Assembly (NCBI RefSeq): GCF_965118125.1
Contig: NZ_OZ221287.1
Span: forward strand, 2,914,001-2,978,000
Direction: 5' to 3'
Source: Pararobbsia alpina_A
GTDB taxonomy: Bacteria > Pseudomonadota > Gammaproteobacteria > Burkholderiales > Burkholderiaceae
DNA length: 64,000 nt
A program made the position numbers and the translations under genes. Within the stretch, counting starts at the first letter, position 1; each line of letters begins with the position of its first letter. Under the pieces are notes generated by a model. That model saw nothing but the letters and a program-made list of their open reading frames with translations. It was not told the origin of the DNA and made no database searches. Of the stretch, positions 27,662-35,900 are shown in pieces.

Positions 27662-27696
27662 ACACCATAGGACGTCGATTTCCTGACGTCCGGTGT
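27662..27696. terminator. Stem-loop between the FMN protein and the PRC-barrel gene
   Basis: GGACGTC (27670-27676) and GACGTCC (27685-27691) pair perfectly. An outer ACACC/GGTGT stem (27662-27666 with 27692-27696) is separated by a 3-nt bulge. It is a candidate terminator or leader hairpin. Confidence 0.45.
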
Positions 27697-27737
27697 GTCC
27701 TTGATTTCGACTCTGTCGTTCAAAAAGGGAGATCAGC

Positions 27738-28226
27738 ATGACAACGACTTCTCACGCTCCGCCCAACGCTTCGACTCGCTCTTCTTCGCATGCCGGCATT
27801 ATCGGCAAGGGGTCGCGCGTGCCCACGAGCGCGGGCCCCGGCCCCGATCTGATGACTAGTGCAACACTGGAAGGCAACACGGTGTTGAGTTCGGATGGAC
27901 ACGACGTCGGCACGATCAAGGAGATCATGCTTGACGTCCGAAGCGGTCGGGTCGCGTATGCAGTGCTGTCCAGCGGCGGCTTTCTCGGCGTCGGCGACGA
28001 ATTGCGCGCTATTCCATGGTCTGCGCTCACGCTTGATACAGATCGCAAGTGCTTTCTCATCGGGGTTCGCGCCGAGCGCGTCAAGGCAGCGCCGAGCTTC
28101 GACAAACAACATTGGCCACTGATGGCAGACGCGTCGTGGAGCGCAGGCGTGCATCAGTACTATGAGACGGAACCCTACTGGACCATTGGCGCTTCAGGCG
28201 ACACCGGCCCCGGTGCCCCTCTGTAG
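27738..28226 (+). CDS. PRC-barrel domain protein
   Basis: Soluble protein of 162 aa. After a Ser/Thr-rich leader, residues about 40-105 form a PRC-barrel (TSATLEGNTVLSSDGHDVGTIKEIMLDVRSGRVAYAVLSSGGFLGVGDELRAIPW). Such domains are found in stress and RNA-maturation proteins and in isolated proteins of unknown role. GGGAG stands 9 nt before the ATG. It is flanked by hairpins on both sides, so it is likely a unit of its own. Confidence 0.88.
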   Translation: MTTTSHAPPNASTRSSSHAGIIGKGSRVPTSAGPGPDLMTSATLEGNTVLSSDGHDVGTIKEIMLDVRSGRVAYAVLSSGGFLGVGDELRAIPWSALTLDTDRKCFLIGVRAERVKAAPSFDKQHWPLMADASWSAGVHQYYETEPYWTIGASGDTGPGAPL

Positions 28227-28232
28227 GTGACG

Positions 28233-28265
28233 AATGGCGCGACCCCGATGCGGCGTCGCGCCATT
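28233..28265. terminator. Bidirectional terminator between PRC-barrel and phosphoketolase genes
   Basis: AATGGCGCGAC (28233-28243) and GTCGCGCCATT (28255-28265) form a perfect 11-bp stem with an 11-nt loop, in the gap between two convergent genes. Confidence 0.7.
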
Positions 28266-28293
28266 TCAGGCAACCCTGACATAGGCCGCGGCC

Positions 28294-30759
28294 CTATTTC
28301 GCGCCGCGGCTCCATGTCCACTGGGTGATCTCTTCCGGATCCATGCCCTCGGCATGGGCATATTCAAGGCTTCGCACGATCTGGTCTTTAAGCCATTCCT
28401 TTGCATGCGCCCCTGTTTCGCGTAGCGACGGCGTGCGGTCGATCACATCCATCGCCACGCTGAAGCGATCGATCCGGTTAATGATCGCGAGTTCGAGCGG
28501 CGTATTGATACTGCCCTGCTCGCGATATCCATGAACGTGGAAATTGCCGTGATTGGCGCGGTTGTAGATAAATTTATGTATCAGCGTCGGATACGAATGG
28601 AAGTTGAAGATCACGGGCTTGTCCTGCGTAAACAGCGAATCGAAATCGCGATCGGAGAGTCCGTGCGGATGACCGGTTTCAGGCATCAGGCGGAACAGGT
28701 CGACGACGTTGACGAATCGGATTTTGAGCTCGGGAAAGAACTGCCGCAGGATTTCCACAGCGGCTAGTGCCTCCATGGTCGGGATATCTCCGGCGCACGC
28801 CACGACAACGTCGGGCGATTTGCCGCGGTCGGTCGAGGCCCATTCCCAGATGCCGATACCCTTGGCGCAGTGGGTCGCTGCGCTCTCCTTGTCGAGGTAT
28901 TGAAGGTGCGGCTGCTTGTCGGCCACGATGACGTTGACGTAGTCGCGTGAACGCAGACAGTGATCGGCGACGCTCAGCAGGCAATTCGCATCGGGAGGCA
29001 GATAGATACGCACGACATCCGGCGTCTTGTTGGCGACGACATCGAGAAACCCGGGGTCCTGATGCGTGAATCCGTTGTGATCCTGACGCCAGACGAGCGA
29101 CGTGATCAGCAGATTCAGCGATGGGATCGGCGCACGCCAGCCGAGTTCGTTCTTCGCTTTTTCAAGCCACTTCGCGTGCTGATTGAACATCGAATCGATG
29201 ACATGGACGAAGGCCTCATAGGTCGCAAGCAAGCCGTGTCGTCCGGTCAGCGTGTAGCCCTCGAGCCAGCCTTCGAGCGTGTGCTCGCTGAGCATCTCCA
29301 TCACGCGTCCGTCGGGCGACAGCGCACCGCCGTCGTCATCTTCGGGCAGGCGCTCGGCGAGCCATGTCTTCGCCGAGGCTTCGTAGATCGGCGTGAGTTT
29401 GTTGCTCGATGCCTCGTCGGGACTGAACACGCGGAACTGCGTCATGTTGCGCTTCATGACGTCGCGCAGGAACGTCGCAAGAATCTCGGTGTTGCTCGTA
29501 TAGCGTGAGCCCGGTGCATCGACCTTGCACGCGTAGTCACCGAATGCCGGCATATCGAGCGGATGGCGCAGCGCGCCGCCGTTCGCATGCGGATTCGCGG
29601 CGATACGGCGCGTGCCGACCGGTGCAAGCTCGCGCAGCGTCTCGATCAATCGGCCGCGTTCGTCGAACAATTCGCCGGGGTCATAGCCGCGCATCCAGGC
29701 TTCGACGATGCGCAAATGCGCTTTATTCGTTGCAGGGTCGAGCACCGGCACCTGATGCGCGCGCCACGAACCTTCGATGCGATGCCCGTCGGCCTCGGCC
29801 GGGCCCGTCCAGCCTTTGGGCGAGCGCAGGATGATCATGGGCCAGCGCGGACGGGTCGTATCGCCCGTCGAGCGCGCATGACGCTGGATCTCGCGAATTC
29901 GCGCGATACACGTGTCCAGCGTACGCGCCATCTGCTGATGCATCCGCTCAGGGATGTGTCCCTCGACAACATGCGCTTCATAGCCGTAGCCCGTCATCAG
30001 CGCCATGAGTTCTTCGCGCGGGATACGCGCAAGAATCGTGGGGTTGGCGATCTTGTAGCCGTTCAAATGCAGGATCGGCAATACGGCGCCATCGCGGACC
30101 GGATTCAGGAATTTGTTCGAATGCCACGACGTCGCCAGCGGTCCGGTCTCGGCCTCGCCGTCGCCCACCATCGCAGCGACGATCAGATCGGGATTGTCGA
30201 ATGCCGCACCAAACGCGTGGGACAAGCTGTAGCCAAGCTCGCCGCCCTCATGGATCGACCCCGGTGTCTCAGGGGTGCAATGCGAGCCAATGCCGCCCGG
30301 AAACGAAAACTGCTGGAAAAAACGGAGCATGCCCGCTTCGTCGGGACTGCGGTCCGGGTAGATTTCGGAGTAGTGGCCTTCGAGATACGCATGGGCCAGC
30401 GTCGCTGGTGCGCCATGCCCCGGACCGGAAATAAACATGACGTCGAGGTCTTGCTCGCGAATGGCGCGACTGAGATGCGTGAGGACGAACGACTGGCCTG
30501 GATCGGAGCCCCAGTGCCCGAGCAAACGACGCTTGAAATGCTCGGGCTTGAGCGGTTCGCGGAGCAGCGGGTTCGCACGCAAATACAACATGCCCGCGCA
30601 CAGATAGTTGCACGCGCGCCAGAACGCATCGATGCGCCAGAGCGCGTCCGCGCTCAGGGGTCCACTTTCCGGTCCGCTTTCCGGCCCTCCTCCGGCCCCG
30701 CTTCCGTTCGAATCCGGCTGTTGCGCACCCTTTCGGGCCAAAGCACTCGCGTGTTCCAT
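28294..30759 (-). CDS. xfp: Phosphoketolase (xylulose-5-phosphate/fructose-6-phosphate)
   Basis: Thiamine-diphosphate enzyme that splits xylulose 5-phosphate (and/or fructose 6-phosphate) with phosphate to acetyl phosphate and an aldose phosphate. The protein is 821 aa, in the family range. Visible family segments are GPGHGAPA, the SFPGGIGSHCTPETPGSIHEGGELGYSL signature, GDGEAETGPLATSWHSNKF for ThDP/Mg binding, and the later DHNGFTHQDPGF. The first 35 residues are a variable Gly/Pro/Ser stretch with a PESG duplication. AAGGAG lies 7 nt before the ATG. No acetate kinase gene is in the window. Confidence 0.95.
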   Translation of the reverse strand: MEHASALARKGAQQPDSNGSGAGGGPESGPESGPLSADALWRIDAFWRACNYLCAGMLYLRANPLLREPLKPEHFKRRLLGHWGSDPGQSFVLTHLSRAIREQDLDVMFISGPGHGAPATLAHAYLEGHYSEIYPDRSPDEAGMLRFFQQFSFPGGIGSHCTPETPGSIHEGGELGYSLSHAFGAAFDNPDLIVAAMVGDGEAETGPLATSWHSNKFLNPVRDGAVLPILHLNGYKIANPTILARIPREELMALMTGYGYEAHVVEGHIPERMHQQMARTLDTCIARIREIQRHARSTGDTTRPRWPMIILRSPKGWTGPAEADGHRIEGSWRAHQVPVLDPATNKAHLRIVEAWMRGYDPGELFDERGRLIETLRELAPVGTRRIAANPHANGGALRHPLDMPAFGDYACKVDAPGSRYTSNTEILATFLRDVMKRNMTQFRVFSPDEASSNKLTPIYEASAKTWLAERLPEDDDGGALSPDGRVMEMLSEHTLEGWLEGYTLTGRHGLLATYEAFVHVIDSMFNQHAKWLEKAKNELGWRAPIPSLNLLITSLVWRQDHNGFTHQDPGFLDVVANKTPDVVRIYLPPDANCLLSVADHCLRSRDYVNVIVADKQPHLQYLDKESAATHCAKGIGIWEWASTDRGKSPDVVVACAGDIPTMEALAAVEILRQFFPELKIRFVNVVDLFRLMPETGHPHGLSDRDFDSLFTQDKPVIFNFHSYPTLIHKFIYNRANHGNFHVHGYREQGSINTPLELAIINRIDRFSVAMDVIDRTPSLRETGAHAKEWLKDQIVRSLEYAHAEGMDPEEITQWTWSRGAK

Positions 30760-30959
30760 CGTGGACTCCTTGGGTTAGGCGCGGGCGCGTCAGGCCCGAG
30801 CGCTCAAGGCAGGCAAGCACCGGGCCTGACCGAGCGATGTCGCTAAAGATTCATGCGCGTAAATTTTGGTAACAATTCAAAGCCTACAACTCCATTACAG
30901 CGCCTTGCGATTGGCGGGCGCATTCGTAACAATCCGCCCGCGGCCAAATTGCGTCTCGA

Positions 30960-30979
30960 ATTCAGTCTTGTGACTGAAT
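30960..30979. promoter_or_regulatory. 20-bp palindrome in the phosphoketolase/TonB-receptor gap
   Basis: ATTCAGTC-TTGT-GACTGAAT has perfect 8-bp arms. It lies 176 nt upstream of the receptor start and about 200 nt upstream of the divergent phosphoketolase start. It does not resemble the Fur box. The rest of the gap (30760-31154) holds a GCGGGC/GCCCGC inverted repeat (30914-30941) and no gene. Confidence 0.45.
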
Positions 30980-31154
30980 GTTTGGTTCCGTAGCAGGCGC
31001 GGATACAGATCGACCGAGCCCGTCTGCACTTCATAGCCAGCCACGCGCACCCGCGCGCCATCTCAGGGTGCCGCCAGCCAGCCACTTTCTTACCGCACGA
31101 ATCGATCGTGCGTGGCTACGCGCATCGTTGCGCACCGACTGGACCGGTCCTGCT

Positions 31155-33449
31155 ATGAAGTTGTCAAAAAAACCTATCGCACTCGCACTCGTTTCCACGT
31201 TCGCCGGCTCGCTTTCCATGGCCGGCACCGCCTACGCACAAGTCTCGGCGCCGACATCCGCGCCCGACGCTGCCCAGTCGCGTCCGCAAGCCGCCACCGC
31301 CCTGCTCGCGCAGAACGCCACCGACGCACAATCGACACAATCGACACAATCGGCACAACCCGCGCAGCCCGCTAAGTCCGCGGCAAAGCCTGCCGAAGAA
31401 ACGCTGCCCGCCGTCAATGTGACGGGCGACCGCGACACGCAGACCTTCCAGGCCGAGACGTCGACCGTCGGCGCCAAGGTGCCGACGGCATTGCGCGACA
31501 TCCCGCAGCAGGTCACCGTCATCAATCGTTCGCTGCTCGAGTCGCAAGGCGCGACGTCGTTCCAGGACGCGCTGCGCAATGCACCCGGCGTGACCATCGG
31601 TGCGGCCGAAGGCGGCACGATCGGCAACAACGTCAACCTGCGCGGCTTTACCGCACGCACGGACATTTACCTCGACGGCTTCCGCGATCGCGGCCAGTAC
31701 TATCGCGACACCTTCGACCTGGAATCGATCGAAGTGCTGTACGGCCCGTCGTCGATGCTGTTCGGCCGCGGGTCGACAGGCGGCGTGATCAATCAGGTCA
31801 GCAAGCAGGCGCAGCTCACGCCGGTCTCGGAAGTCTCGGGCACCATCGGCTCCAACGATCGCTACCGGACCACGGTCGATCTCGACAGGCCATTGTCGGA
31901 CACGTCCGCATTCCGTATCAATGCGTTTGGTCAAAGCATGGGCTCGACGCGTGACGTGGAAAAGAACAAGGACTTCGGCTTTGCACCGGAAGTCCGCTTC
32001 GGCATCGGCACGCCGACCGAAGTGACGCTGTCGGCCTTGATCCAGCACAACGACGACCAGCCCGATTACGGCGTGCAGTCGATCAACGGTCACCCGGCCC
32101 CGGTCGACAAGGGCACGTTCTACGGTCAGTCGACCGACCGCACCATTCAGGACACGGAAATCGTCTCGGGTCGCATCACGCACCACTTCAACGACAGCGT
32201 GACGCTGCGCGACCAGCTGCAGTATTCGCACTACACGGTCGACGCACGCGAAACGGCGGCGCAGAGCGTGCTCACCGGCCCGCTCCCCACCAGCACGGCC
32301 CTGACCAACGGCAACTTCACGAACCTGCCGCTGTCGGACCTGTACATCAAGCTGCAGTCGCATGACCGCGTGATCACCGACTCGTCGCTGTACAACACGA
32401 CGGACCTGATCTCGAAGTTCAACACCGGCTGGATCAAGCACGAGCTCATCACCGGTATTGAAATCGGGCACGACAACTACACGAACCAGTCGTACACGCG
32501 GAACAATCTGCCGATCGTCTCGCTCATCGATCCGCAGATCACAGCGTGGAACCAGGCGACGTCACCCGAGGTCGCGGGCAATTACGCCAACGCGGGGGCC
32601 AACAGCCTTGGCATTTATGCCAACGACACCATCTCGCTCGGCGAGCACTGGAAAGTCGTCGGCGGCGTGCGCTGGGACCACTATCAGGCCGAGATTTCGA
32701 ACTCGATCAGCGCACCGACCTACGCTTCGCAAACCAACGACTTCACGAGCGTACGTGGCGGCGTGATCTGGCAACCGACCGATACGCAGTCGTACTACGC
32801 GTCGTATGGCACGTCGTTCGACCCGTCGCTCGAAACGCTGACGGTCACCGCCGGCCAGCAGAATCTGGCTCCGGAAAAGAACCGCTCGTATGAAGTCGGT
32901 GCGAAATGGGACCTGCTCGACGGCAATCTGTCGGTCACGTCGTCGTTGTTCCAGATCGAACAGACGAATTCGCGTACTGCGGTCGAGACAGGTGTCTATG
33001 CGTTGACGGGCGATATTCGAGTCAACGGCTTCCAGACGGGCATCTCGGGCAAGATTACCGATAAGTGGCAGGTCTACGGCGGTTATACCTACCTCGACGG
33101 CCTCGTCGTCAAGGCAAGCGACGGCACGCAAGGCCATACGCCGGCCAACACGCCGCGCAATACCGTCACGCTGTGGACCACTTACGATCCGTTCAGCCAT
33201 TGGGAAATCGGTGGCGGCCTGACGTACCTGTCGTCGCGTTATGCAGCGAACACGAACTATGTCGAAGTGGGCGGCTACACGCGTTGGGATGCGACCATCG
33301 CCTATCGCCAGCCGAAATACGACATTCGTGTGAACCTGCTGAACCTGACCAACAAGTACTACTACGACGCGCTGATTCCGTCGGACGGCGGTCGCGCGGT
33401 TCCGGGTATCGGCCGCACGGTGCTGGTCACCGGCACGTATCGGTTCTGA
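31155..33449 (+). CDS. TonB-dependent siderophore receptor
   Basis: Outer-membrane receptor of 764 aa from ATG 31155 (MKLSKKPIALALVSTFAGSLSMAGTAYAQ, a good signal peptide). A low-complexity Gln/Ser/Ala linker precedes the TonB-box region and plug domain (PTALRDIPQQVTVINRSLLESQGATSFQDALRNAPGV), typical of ferric catecholate/hydroxamate receptors (Fiu/FhuE group). The barrel ends NLLNLTNKYYYDA...TYRF with the terminal Phe expected of outer-membrane proteins. No siderophore synthesis genes or clear Fur box are nearby. An open extension to 30978 would include the presumed promoter and is rejected. Confidence 0.93.
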   Translation: MKLSKKPIALALVSTFAGSLSMAGTAYAQVSAPTSAPDAAQSRPQAATALLAQNATDAQSTQSTQSAQPAQPAKSAAKPAEETLPAVNVTGDRDTQTFQAETSTVGAKVPTALRDIPQQVTVINRSLLESQGATSFQDALRNAPGVTIGAAEGGTIGNNVNLRGFTARTDIYLDGFRDRGQYYRDTFDLESIEVLYGPSSMLFGRGSTGGVINQVSKQAQLTPVSEVSGTIGSNDRYRTTVDLDRPLSDTSAFRINAFGQSMGSTRDVEKNKDFGFAPEVRFGIGTPTEVTLSALIQHNDDQPDYGVQSINGHPAPVDKGTFYGQSTDRTIQDTEIVSGRITHHFNDSVTLRDQLQYSHYTVDARETAAQSVLTGPLPTSTALTNGNFTNLPLSDLYIKLQSHDRVITDSSLYNTTDLISKFNTGWIKHELITGIEIGHDNYTNQSYTRNNLPIVSLIDPQITAWNQATSPEVAGNYANAGANSLGIYANDTISLGEHWKVVGGVRWDHYQAEISNSISAPTYASQTNDFTSVRGGVIWQPTDTQSYYASYGTSFDPSLETLTVTAGQQNLAPEKNRSYEVGAKWDLLDGNLSVTSSLFQIEQTNSRTAVETGVYALTGDIRVNGFQTGISGKITDKWQVYGGYTYLDGLVVKASDGTQGHTPANTPRNTVTLWTTYDPFSHWEIGGGLTYLSSRYAANTNYVEVGGYTRWDATIAYRQPKYDIRVNLLNLTNKYYYDALIPSDGGRAVPGIGRTVLVTGTYRF
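31326..31352. repeat. 9-nt tandem repeats in the receptor linker
   Basis: Three copies of RCACAATCG (first base G or A), plus a degraded fourth, encode Gln-Ser-Thr repeats between the signal peptide and the plug. Confidence 0.8.
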
Positions 33450-33572
33450 TCGAGCGCTGGATTGGGGGGCAGGATTGCAGGGTTTGATTCTTGCCCCTGA
33501 CTGGCGTCTTCGGTTGAGCGCACGGATTGAGGGCTTCGACGAAGGCCCTTGATCACCGATGTCGATCGAACC

Positions 33573-33603
33573 CGAGGCTCCGCTTCACCGAAGTGGGGCC
33601 TCG
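33573..33603 (+). terminator. Strong hairpin downstream of the TonB receptor
   Basis: CGAGGCTCCGCTTC (33573-33586) can pair along its whole length with GAAGTGGGGCCTCG (33590-33603), counting two G-T pairs, around a 3-nt loop. It is followed by a second palindrome TCGAATC-GG-GATTCGA (33601-33616). No U-tract is seen. Confidence 0.5.
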
Positions 33604-33616
33604 AATCGGGATTCGA

Positions 33617-33876
33617 CCCTTTGTGCCCGCATCAATCGCGTCGCGCCGATCTGTGACCTCCGTCACACTCATCACACTCATCACGCGCTTCACATCCCCT
33701 GCGTTTGTTGTATCCGCTGCGTCCATAGCGTCCGCTGCGCTCAATGCAATCGTTCAAGTGGTTGCATATGCAAGGGCCTCCGATACGTAACTGTCACGCA
33801 TACATATCGCCGATAACCGCATCGGCAATGCGTTGACACTTCCCTTTCCTGTCGCTCCGCAACAACGTCGCAAAAG
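33617..33876. other. Non-coding gap between TonB receptor and porin
   Basis: No gene. It contains 2.3 copies of CACACTCAT (33664-33684) and a degraded GCGTCC-type 9-nt series (about 33705-33745). Function unknown. Confidence 0.4.
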
Positions 33877-33912
33877 GCGCGTTAGCCCACGCTCTGCGTG
33901 GGGTTATCGCGC
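33877..33912. promoter_or_regulatory. Nested inverted repeat upstream of the porin promoter
   Basis: An inner perfect stem CCCACGC-TCT-GCGTGGG (33886-33902) is enclosed by GCGCG (33877-33881) and CGCGC (33908-33912). It may be a transcription stop or a regulatory structure ahead of the porin gene. Confidence 0.4.
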
Positions 33913-33955
33913 GCTCTGCCCTGTCGCACCGCAGTTGTGACACAAGTGTGAAGTA

Positions 33956-33984
33956 TTGCTGCCACGCTAAGCAGACAGTGTTAA
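33956..33984 (+). promoter_or_regulatory. Candidate porin promoter
   Basis: TTGCTG (33956-33961) and TGTTAA (33979-33984) are separated by 17 nt, 71 nt before the porin start codon. Confidence 0.35.
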
Positions 33985-34055
33985 CCAGTATGCGCACTGC
34001 AACTGTCAAACGCTCTCTCTAGACTTTCGCTCCGGTACACACCCCGGAGAGATCA

Positions 34056-35210
34056 ATGAAAAAATATTCGCTCATGCTGGCTGCGTCGGGCGCGCTCATC
34101 GCCACGACCGCACACGCTCAAAGTTCGGTCACGCTGTATGGTTTGATCGACGCGGGCTTCGCGTACACGAACAACGTGTTCAAGAGCGCGACTTCGCACG
34201 GCGGCCTGTTCCAGGCCACGAGCGGTAACATCAACGGCAGCCGTTTCGGCTTGCGCGGCACGGAAGATCTCGGCGGCGGTCTGAGCGCGATCTTCGTGTT
34301 GGAAAACGGCTTCAACGTTCAGAACGGCAAGGAAGGTCAGGACAGCCGTCTGTTCGGCCGTCAAGCGTTTGTCGGTCTGAGCAGCACGCAGTACGGTGCC
34401 CTCACGCTCGGTCGTCAATACGACTCGCTCGTCGACTTCGTCGCACCGCTGTCGGCCACGGCCGGCACGTTTGGCGATACCGACTTTGCCCACCCGTTCG
34501 ACAACGACAACTTGAACCACTCGTTGCGCATGAGCAACTCGGTCAAGTACACGAGCGTCGACTATGCGGGCTTCAAGTTCGGTGGCTTGTACGCGTTCTC
34601 GAACAGCACGGACTTCGCGATCAATCGTGCATACAGCGCGGGTGCAAGCTACAACTGGGGCCCGTTGAAGGTCGCAGCCGGCTACTTGCAGATCAATGGT
34701 TCGAACAGCACGACGAACACGGGCGGTGCAGTCGATACGGCTGAATCGAGCGCAAGCGGCCAGGGCGGCTTCGTGATCGGCGCAGGTACGCAACGCACGT
34801 TCGGCGGCGCTGCGAACTACGCGATCGGACCGGCACTCGTGGGCTTCGTCTACACGCACTCGCAGTTCACGAACTCGACGTCGTTCGGCTCGGCACACGG
34901 CGACGTGTCGTTCAACAACTATGAATTGAACGGCAAGTACAACCTGACGCCGGCTGTCACGTTCGGTCTGGCCTATGTCTACACGGACGGCCACGTCGAC
35001 AACAACGGTCCGCGCGGCGACGATCCGAAGTGGTCGCAGATCGAAGCGCAAGCCATCTACGCGTTCTCGAAGCGCACCGACGTCTATATCGAAGGCATCT
35101 ATCAGCACGCCATCGGTCAAGGCTACGTCGCGTTCATCAATGGTTCGGGCGGCGCATCGTCGACCGACAACCAGGTCGTCGCAACGATCGGCATGCGTCA
35201 CCGCTTCTAA
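34056..35210 (+). CDS. Gram-negative porin
   Basis: Outer-membrane trimeric porin of the beta-proteobacterial type, 384 aa. A signal peptide (MKKYSLMLAASGALIATTAHAQ) is followed by SSVTLYGLIDAGFAYTNN, the standard opening of Burkholderia porins, then alternating beta-strand pattern and a final RHRF with C-terminal Phe. Codon use is biased to a few codons, as expected for a highly expressed protein. GGAGAG is placed 6 nt before the ATG. It is followed by an 11-bp terminator hairpin. Confidence 0.96.
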   Translation: MKKYSLMLAASGALIATTAHAQSSVTLYGLIDAGFAYTNNVFKSATSHGGLFQATSGNINGSRFGLRGTEDLGGGLSAIFVLENGFNVQNGKEGQDSRLFGRQAFVGLSSTQYGALTLGRQYDSLVDFVAPLSATAGTFGDTDFAHPFDNDNLNHSLRMSNSVKYTSVDYAGFKFGGLYAFSNSTDFAINRAYSAGASYNWGPLKVAAGYLQINGSNSTTNTGGAVDTAESSASGQGGFVIGAGTQRTFGGAANYAIGPALVGFVYTHSQFTNSTSFGSAHGDVSFNNYELNGKYNLTPAVTFGLAYVYTDGHVDNNGPRGDDPKWSQIEAQAIYAFSKRTDVYIEGIYQHAIGQGYVAFINGSGGASSTDNQVVATIGMRHRF

Positions 35211-35254
35211 GCATCCTTCGCATGAAGAGGTCGGGTGCAACCTGCCTGACCTGA

Positions 35255-35291
35255 CGCGCGGTGTGGCGTATCCGTTACGACACACCGCGCG
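35255..35291 (+). terminator. Porin terminator hairpin
   Basis: CGCGCGGTGTG (35255-35265) pairs with CACACCGCGCG (35281-35291), 11 bp perfect, and the loop holds an inner CGTA/TACG pair. No U-tract. Confidence 0.6.
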
Positions 35292-35406
35292 CCGCACTGC
35301 AACATAGTATCTGACCCGCTATGCTGTCCCTAATCCCCGACGCCGTGGCGCCTGTTGCGCCGTGACGGGACGGGGTACCCGTTGCTCACACTCGCAAACG
35401 CACACC

Positions 35407-35769
35407 ATGAAAACACGTCATATCGTTCACGCTCTCGGCGCGTCCCTGCTCGTGCTGTCGATCGGCGCTGCGCATGCGCAGGCATCCGATGCCACCGCCG
35501 CCTCGACCCCGGCAGCTCCGTCCGCCAAGGCGGGCAAGAAGCAGGTCCGCGCTGCGAACCGCACCCTTGCGAAGGCTGTCCGCAAGGCGCTCTACAGCAC
35601 GAAGGGCCTCGTCGCAAGCAACATCACGGTTCTCGCACGCAGCGGCGTTGTCACGCTGAACGGCACGGTGCCCGAGCAAGGTCAGGTCGACCTCGCAGGC
35701 CAGGCCGCGCAAGGCGTCAGCGGCGTGACGTCAGTGAAGAACAACGTGCAGCTCTATCAAAAGAACTAA
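35407..35769 (+). CDS. BON-domain periplasmic protein
   Basis: Secreted protein of 120 aa. The signal peptide MKTRHIVHALGASLLVLSIGAAHAQ is followed by an Ala/Lys linker and one BON domain (RTLAKAVRKALYSTKGLVASNITVLARSGVVTLNGTVPEQGQVDLAGQAAQGVSGVTSVKNNVQL). BON domains bind phospholipid and are typical of OsmY-like envelope-stress proteins. The open frame begins at 35362, but the signal peptide fits ATG 35407. A hairpin follows at 35788. Confidence 0.88.
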   Translation: MKTRHIVHALGASLLVLSIGAAHAQASDATAASTPAAPSAKAGKKQVRAANRTLAKAVRKALYSTKGLVASNITVLARSGVVTLNGTVPEQGQVDLAGQAAQGVSGVTSVKNNVQLYQKN

Positions 35770-35787
35770 GCACGCCGCAGGCACTCA

Positions 35788-35823
35788 CGGAGGCTCGCAA
35801 GCCTTTGCGCATGCGAACCTCCG
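35788..35823 (+). terminator. Hairpin after the BON gene
   Basis: CGGAGGCTCGCA (35788-35799) pairs with TGCGAACCTCCG (35812-35823), 11 of 12 bp. It lies between two convergent genes and may serve both. Confidence 0.55.
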
Positions 35824-35900
35824 GCTGATCGCAGCAACCCGGACACATGTCTCCGGTTCGCTCGACTGGCGACCGGCGCCACGCGCCGGTCGTTCTCCCG

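Noticed and set aside
30760..31154. Fur box upstream of the TonB-dependent receptor
   Set aside because: No stretch close to the GATAAT-type consensus was found by eye.
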